From: Nemophila menziesii
Taxonomy: Eukaryota > Streptophyta > Magnoliopsida > Boraginales > Hydrophyllaceae
Direction of reading: 5' to 3'
NCBI GenBank assembly: GCA_029959085.1
Contig: JARWIR010000007.1
Coordinates: forward strand, 44,071,137 to 44,135,136
Length of the DNA: 64,000 bases
The notes under the pieces were generated by a model. The model saw nothing but the letters and a program-made list of their open reading frames with translations. It had not been told where the DNA came from and ran no database searches. The position numbers were made by a program, and so were the translations under genes. Of this stretch, positions 59,743 to 64,000 are shown in pieces; within the stretch, counting starts at the first letter, position 1, and each line of letters starts with the position of its first letter.

Positions 59743-62700
59743 CTAGCTACAAACAAATATCACAACCGAGCAACCTCCAGTGAACCTAACCTCCAAGATT
59801 TTCACTGATTCACCGTAATAAGGTGACTCCTCGTACATGGTACAAACTCCGTAATCCTGCGTCACTCTTTTTTCTCCTTTATCTTTAGTTACCCACTCGA
59901 CACCATTCACAACATAAGAATCGTATTTATGAACCGCACCATAAGACATGTTTGCCAAGAACACCATCTCAGGGGTAGCTAATGCATCACCACGGGATTG
60001 CATTCCATGAATCTATCATACAAAAATAATTCTTAAAACTTTGAAAATAAATAAATAATATTTAAACCAATGTCTAAAGTTACATGCCTTTCCAAAAACC
60101 ATCCCTTAAACATTTGACGGTGCATATTCTCTATTTCTCTACTCGTTCCCGAAAGCGTGGATTTGTGTTCACTAAATACGTAAATAAATATAAATAAATT
60201 AATGTAAATAAGTAAACGTTACTTACGTCATGTATGGTTCGAGTTCGTCGCAATTATTCAAAATATACCAAGTGATGTGCTCCTTATCCTTAGGTGGTAA
60301 AGGACCAAACTCTTTATTTCCAACTGGAGTACACTTAGACTTGAAATAGCTCTTTCGGTTCTGGTAGTGGTTCGTCGTATCTACCTGGATCGTAGAACTT
60401 TGTTTTTCTTCACTAAGATACCGTGATATGAAGGTCAACGTCTCTTCTGCCACGTAACCCTCGTCAATTGAACCCTCTGGCCTAGCCGGGTTTGGAATAT
60501 ACTCCTTCAACTTTTTCAAATACCTTTCAAATGGGTACATCAATGCATTTGAACCGGGCCCCCTAGTAATGCTTCATCGCATAAGTGTATCACCAAGTGG
60601 ATCATTATATCAGAAAACGCGGGAGGTAAGATCATTTCTAGGTTGCACATCACTTCAACCACTCCCGCCTTACCGACTTCCAACTCTATCCTACTCAGAT
60701 TCTTGTTACAAACGACTCTAAACACGTTAGCTAACCCAATAATCGCATCGCTAATCAGTTTATCATCTATACGACAGGGGAGACAACAAACAAAAATATA
60801 CTGCATCAAAACGTGACAATCATGCAATTTCATTCCAATAATCTTTCCCGTCTCAACTTGAACATTATTCCTCAGACTAGACATGAAACCATCGGGAAAC
60901 CTCTATGCCTGTAACAACTCAAGAAAAAATTTCCGCTTCTCCGCTGACAACGCATACTTTCCTCGCTTTAGTATCGCTTACCTCCTCTTGATGTCAACCA
61001 TAGCTCTTTCCTTATTTTCATACCCTGAAGATCCCGCGCCTTTGCGTTATCTTTCTTTATTTTCCCATCAAGTCCTATAACTGTACCAAGCAAACTCTCG
61101 CACACATTCTTCTCGCATTACATTACATCGATATTATGTTTTAACAAATTTTTCGACAATAAGGTAAAGGATAAAAAATACTCTTTTCCTTCCAATTGGA
61201 CTCGCAAGGACTTGTTTTCTTCGTCGCCTTGCCCCCAAAATCCTTGTGTTTACAGGGAAACACAAAAGGCAACCCATTCAACTGTGTCTGAATATAGGCC
61301 AGAGTATGTTTCCTCGGAGGGCCCTTATGATCGGCAACCGGGTACAAAACTTTGTATTTTCTAAATCGATGTCTGATAGGTAACCAACGTCTATGATCAA
61401 AATAAACCACCCCTGTCTTCACCCTCAATGACGGAGTAGATACCATGCATTCTGGGCAAGCCATGTAACCTTGACCCGACCATCTTATAGTGTATGACCG
61501 AGCGGGGTAATCAATGGTCGTGGACAACAAACAAACCTTCATAGTAAAATCTTGTTTCGTATGGGCATCATACATAAGGATCCCCGTTTTCCACAACATG
61601 TCTAACTCATCTATAACAGGGAGGAAAAAGACATCCATGTCCTTTCTAGGTGAGCGGGGACCCGGAATCAACAAACAAAGCTGAAATGTGGTTTCCTTCA
61701 TGCATAACCACGGTGGCAAGTTGTAGACGATAAATATAACAGGCCACATGCTATACGAGTTGTTCTACATAGAAAACGGACGAAAACCTCGATACCCAGG
61801 CCCAAATATACATTCCTAGGTTCATTGGAAAACACTGGATGTAAATCGTTTCCAGCTATCACCGTCAACTGGATGACGTAACACATCTGGATCAGTACTC
61901 TTTCCGATATGGTACCATATCATGTTTTTAGCGGTGTGCTTCAAAGCGTATAGTCGCTGCAATCTCGGGGCAATCAGAAAGTAACGAAACTTCTTATGCG
62001 GTATTGTCTGACCCTTCTTCAGGTCCCATCTTGATTCACTACATACTGGACATTTGTCGAGGAATTCATTCTCCTTGTAAAAAATGGCACAATTGTTCAA
62101 ATAGACATCGGTAGTAGTATACCTCATACCCAAACTTTTCAACTTCTTGTTGAATGCATCATAAGAATCGGAAAATTGTGAGGTTTGGGCAAAATACGAC
62201 CAACCAAGTCCAATAGCTCGGTGAATGGTGTGTTAGTACACTTTTTCTTTACTTTTACGTATATAAGCTTGGCAATGAAATTCAAGGAACTCATCGTTGT
62301 ACAACCAGGATATAATTCTGTCTCCAATTCGTCGAACAATTTTTTAAAACTACTCTGACTTGGAAGATGTGCGTCTCTCATCTCGGTATCACCCGGATAT
62401 CAACCAACATCGTAACTGTGTCTCACATCGTCATAACCTTCATGCATTTAATTTTCTACATTTGGCACATGAATTGCTTCGGGACTTACCAACTGCTCAC
62501 CGTGTTTTGTCCAAACCTGATATGTATGCTTAAACCCGCCTGTTAGAAGGTGGCCCCTAACCGTTCGGGTGGGTAATCGACATTAATTATTACATTTATT
62601 ACACGGGCAAGACATGAAACCATTATAACCATATTTTTTCTTAGCATATTCGATAAAAGCAAAAACCCCAAAAATATATTTTTTCGCATAATGATCGTCG

Positions 62701-62760
62701 TATTGATCCAACTCTTATCCATACCCGAGGTCATCTTTTAGCAACAATATGATATAACTG
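59743..62760 (-). pseudogene. CACTA TNP2 transposase, decayed
   Basis: On the minus strand successive blocks follow the TNP2 (Transposase_21) layout. HLLTGGFKHTYQVWTKHGE near 62,500. ELYPGCTTMSSLNFIAKL near 62,300. CPVCSESRWDLKKG and PRLQRLYALKHTAKNMIWYH at 61,900-62,040. YNLPPWLCMKETTFQLCLLI, then GPRSPRKDMDVFFLPVIDEL and YMACPECM at 61,460-61,730. DUF4218-like LHDCHVLMQYIFVCCLPCRI and the PFERYLKKLKEYIPNPARPE region at 60,223-60,850. A DUF4216-like YDSYVVNGVEWVTKDKG segment at 59,743-60,003. Frameshifts and stops break it into at least eight open pieces, the longest 202 residues (61,141-61,749), so it is inactive. Confidence 0.8.
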
Positions 62761-63520
62761 AGTAACTTCATTCATATGAAAATAAAATAAATAATTATTA
62801 CAACCCAATTAATAAAGTGAATAAAAATTACAACCCAATTAATAAAATGAATAAAAATTACAACCAAATGTATAAAATAATTAAAATTACAAACCCAATG
62901 AATAAATAAAAATTACAAACCATTGAATGAATAAAATTACAAACCATCACATTAATAAAATTTTAATTCAATAAATTGATAAACAATTTCAAATAATTAA
63001 TTAAACAAATAAAAATATATGAGACAAAAATATAAATAAAAGAACACATGCATAATATACAACATACTAATAAATAAGACAATAAAAAAACAAGTTAATT
63101 ATGAACCTAATTATATCTAATAGCAACTAATACACAAGTATAATCCAAAAAATAAAATATTTAAAAAGTTTGAAATTTATTGAAAATACCTTGAATTGGT
63201 TGGAGAAATTGAAGATTGATGATCATGCCCCACCTTGAAAATGTATTACTTAACATAATCAAATCATATAGCAAGAATAAAACACAATTATAAACCAAAT
63301 AAAAAAAAAATTAAATTTTCATGAAATTACCTTCAATTGTGTGACGAAATTGGATATTGACAATGGCCCACCTTGATTATGAACCCGGGAATGGTGCAAG
63401 ATGAGAATCAATTGGAAAAAGAAAAAAACAAATTTGAGTTATGTTTTTGAGAGAAAATGGGAGAAAAAATTTGGGATTTTTGGGTGTTTTTGGAGATAAA
63501 AACATGTTGTCTTCATTAAA
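62761..63520. other. AT-rich part of the CACTA element upstream of TNP2
   Basis: Several copies of AATTACAACCCAATTAATAA-like units occur between 62,790 and 62,960. No coding region. Presumably the leader and promoter side of TNP2. Two similar segments, CCTTGAATTGGTTGGAGAAATT near 63,190 and CCTTCAATTGTGTGACGAAATT near 63,330, each followed by GCCCCACCTTGA-type sequence, look like a small tandem duplication. Confidence 0.45.
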
Positions 63521-63860
63521 TACGTTTTTAATTAGCGACGACACGCCTCGTCGGTAAATCTTTAAAATTCGTCGGTAAGATCCTTTAATAGCGGCGAATT
63601 CCATCGTCCCTAACAAAGCGACGAAATTTTGAACGTAAAACAAAAATCAAAAATAAAAAAACATATCAGTGACAAAATTTTACCAAATTAGCTACAGATT
63701 TGACTAGTCGCTATTTTGCGACAACATATTTTCTTCATTAAAAAAAACTCGTCGCTAAGTCTTGCTTGTTAGCGACAATACGCGGGTCGCCCCTAAATTT
63801 GCGTCCCTTAAAAGGTGATTTGTAGTAGTGTATATGAAGCCGTAAAAGAACAGTAATCGA

Positions 63861-64000
63861 CCTCCTTATTTTGTTCAATAAGCAGTGCAAGCTCTAAGCA
63901 CTGATCGCAGAGTCCATACTCCCCTCTAACATGTTCAAATTTTTCAGCATCACAGACAGCTTTTGGGCAAGTATAACAATGAAACTTTAACGTTTTCTTG
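63861..64000 (-). pseudogene. PHD/SWIB paralogue 3, exon 3 (partial at window end)
   Basis: The minus strand reads LKFHCYTCPKAVCD, AEKFEHVRGEYGLCDQCLEL and IEQNKEVD, matching exon 3 of paralogue 2. Four codons are missing after VCD, removing the Cys and His of the KCSH motif that should bind zinc. About 22 bp spanning the exon end and donor are also missing: GGTCGA is followed directly by intron sequence TTACTGTTCTTTTAC. The CACTA terminus lies at 63,830, about 30 bp further on in intron 3. The rest of the gene's 5' part lies beyond the window; exon 4 is near 39.5 kb. Confidence 0.82.

Larger units (their letters stand above)
58150..63830. mobile_element. CACTA element body and right terminus, inserted in paralogue 3
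   Basis: The right terminus is TTTGTAGTAGTG at 63,830 (inward CACTACTACAAATCACC), followed by TAT. Subterminal TTAGCGACGA and GTCGCTAA repeats fill 63,520-63,810. The left part at 58,150-58,250 resembles the CACTA DNA at 39,830-39,930 (ATTGATTTAT...TTAGCGACGA) but has no terminus of its own. Together with 39,587-39,945 this fits a single element whose left end was separated by intervening duplications. It encodes TNP2 and Transposase_24 relics on the minus strand. Confidence 0.75.

Overview
The window is nuclear DNA of a flowering plant, most likely a eudicot. It is AT-rich, its genes are split by GT-AG introns, and its protein families are plant ones: PHD-SWIB-Plus3-GYF proteins, type I MADS-box, RopGAP, IQM and KIN-7 kinesin. 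Most of the sequence is transposon-derived. I cannot name the species from sequence alone. I see no tRNA, rRNA or CRISPR.

Layout. 1-908 (+): the 3' end of a SWIB/Plus3/GYF gene (paralogue 1). 909-10,680: repeats and relics, namely a probable hAT-like element, a RopGAP fragment, an Au-like SINE, an array of E2F-site-like repeats, two minisatellites, a decayed CACTA transposase gene and a LINE RNase H relic. 10,683-19,817 (+): paralogue 2, a PHD-SWIB-Plus3 gene whose SWIB exon is broken by a 5.2 kb CACTA element (13,116-18,315, target duplication AGG). That element carries fragments of a KIN-7 kinesin and other genes. 19,818-21,650: a 230 bp near-perfect palindrome and a mini-CACTA.

21,650-58,150 is a field of segmental duplications. 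Unit X-A (21.65-33.42 kb) is partly repeated in tandem as B (33.42-39.96 kb) and more remotely as Y-C (41.4-47.2 and 52.4-57.0 kb). Each of A, B and C carries one single-exon type I MADS-box gene on the minus strand. A is a pseudogene, B is intact and C is open with a slightly shortened end. X and Y carry a decayed LINE and a decayed gene with a transit-peptide-like start. Y-C is interrupted by an insertion (47.2-52.4 kb), itself hit by a CACTA element with a complete six-exon Transposase_24 gene. 58.15-63.83 kb: a CACTA element with a decayed TNP2 transposase and a Transposase_24 relic, ending in a clear terminus at 63,830. 63,831-64,000 (-): exon 3 of a third PHD/SWIB paralogue.

The main reading is that paralogue 3 was split in intron 3 by that CACTA element. 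Its exon 3 is at the right edge, while its exon 4 lies next to the matching left CACTA end near 39.5 kb, with a duplicate near 33.1 kb. About 24 kb, including a MADS gene and other transposons, now lies between two pieces that were once a few dozen bases apart. The window therefore records one small chromatin-gene family being dismantled by CACTA elements while a MADS-box gene was copied with the debris.
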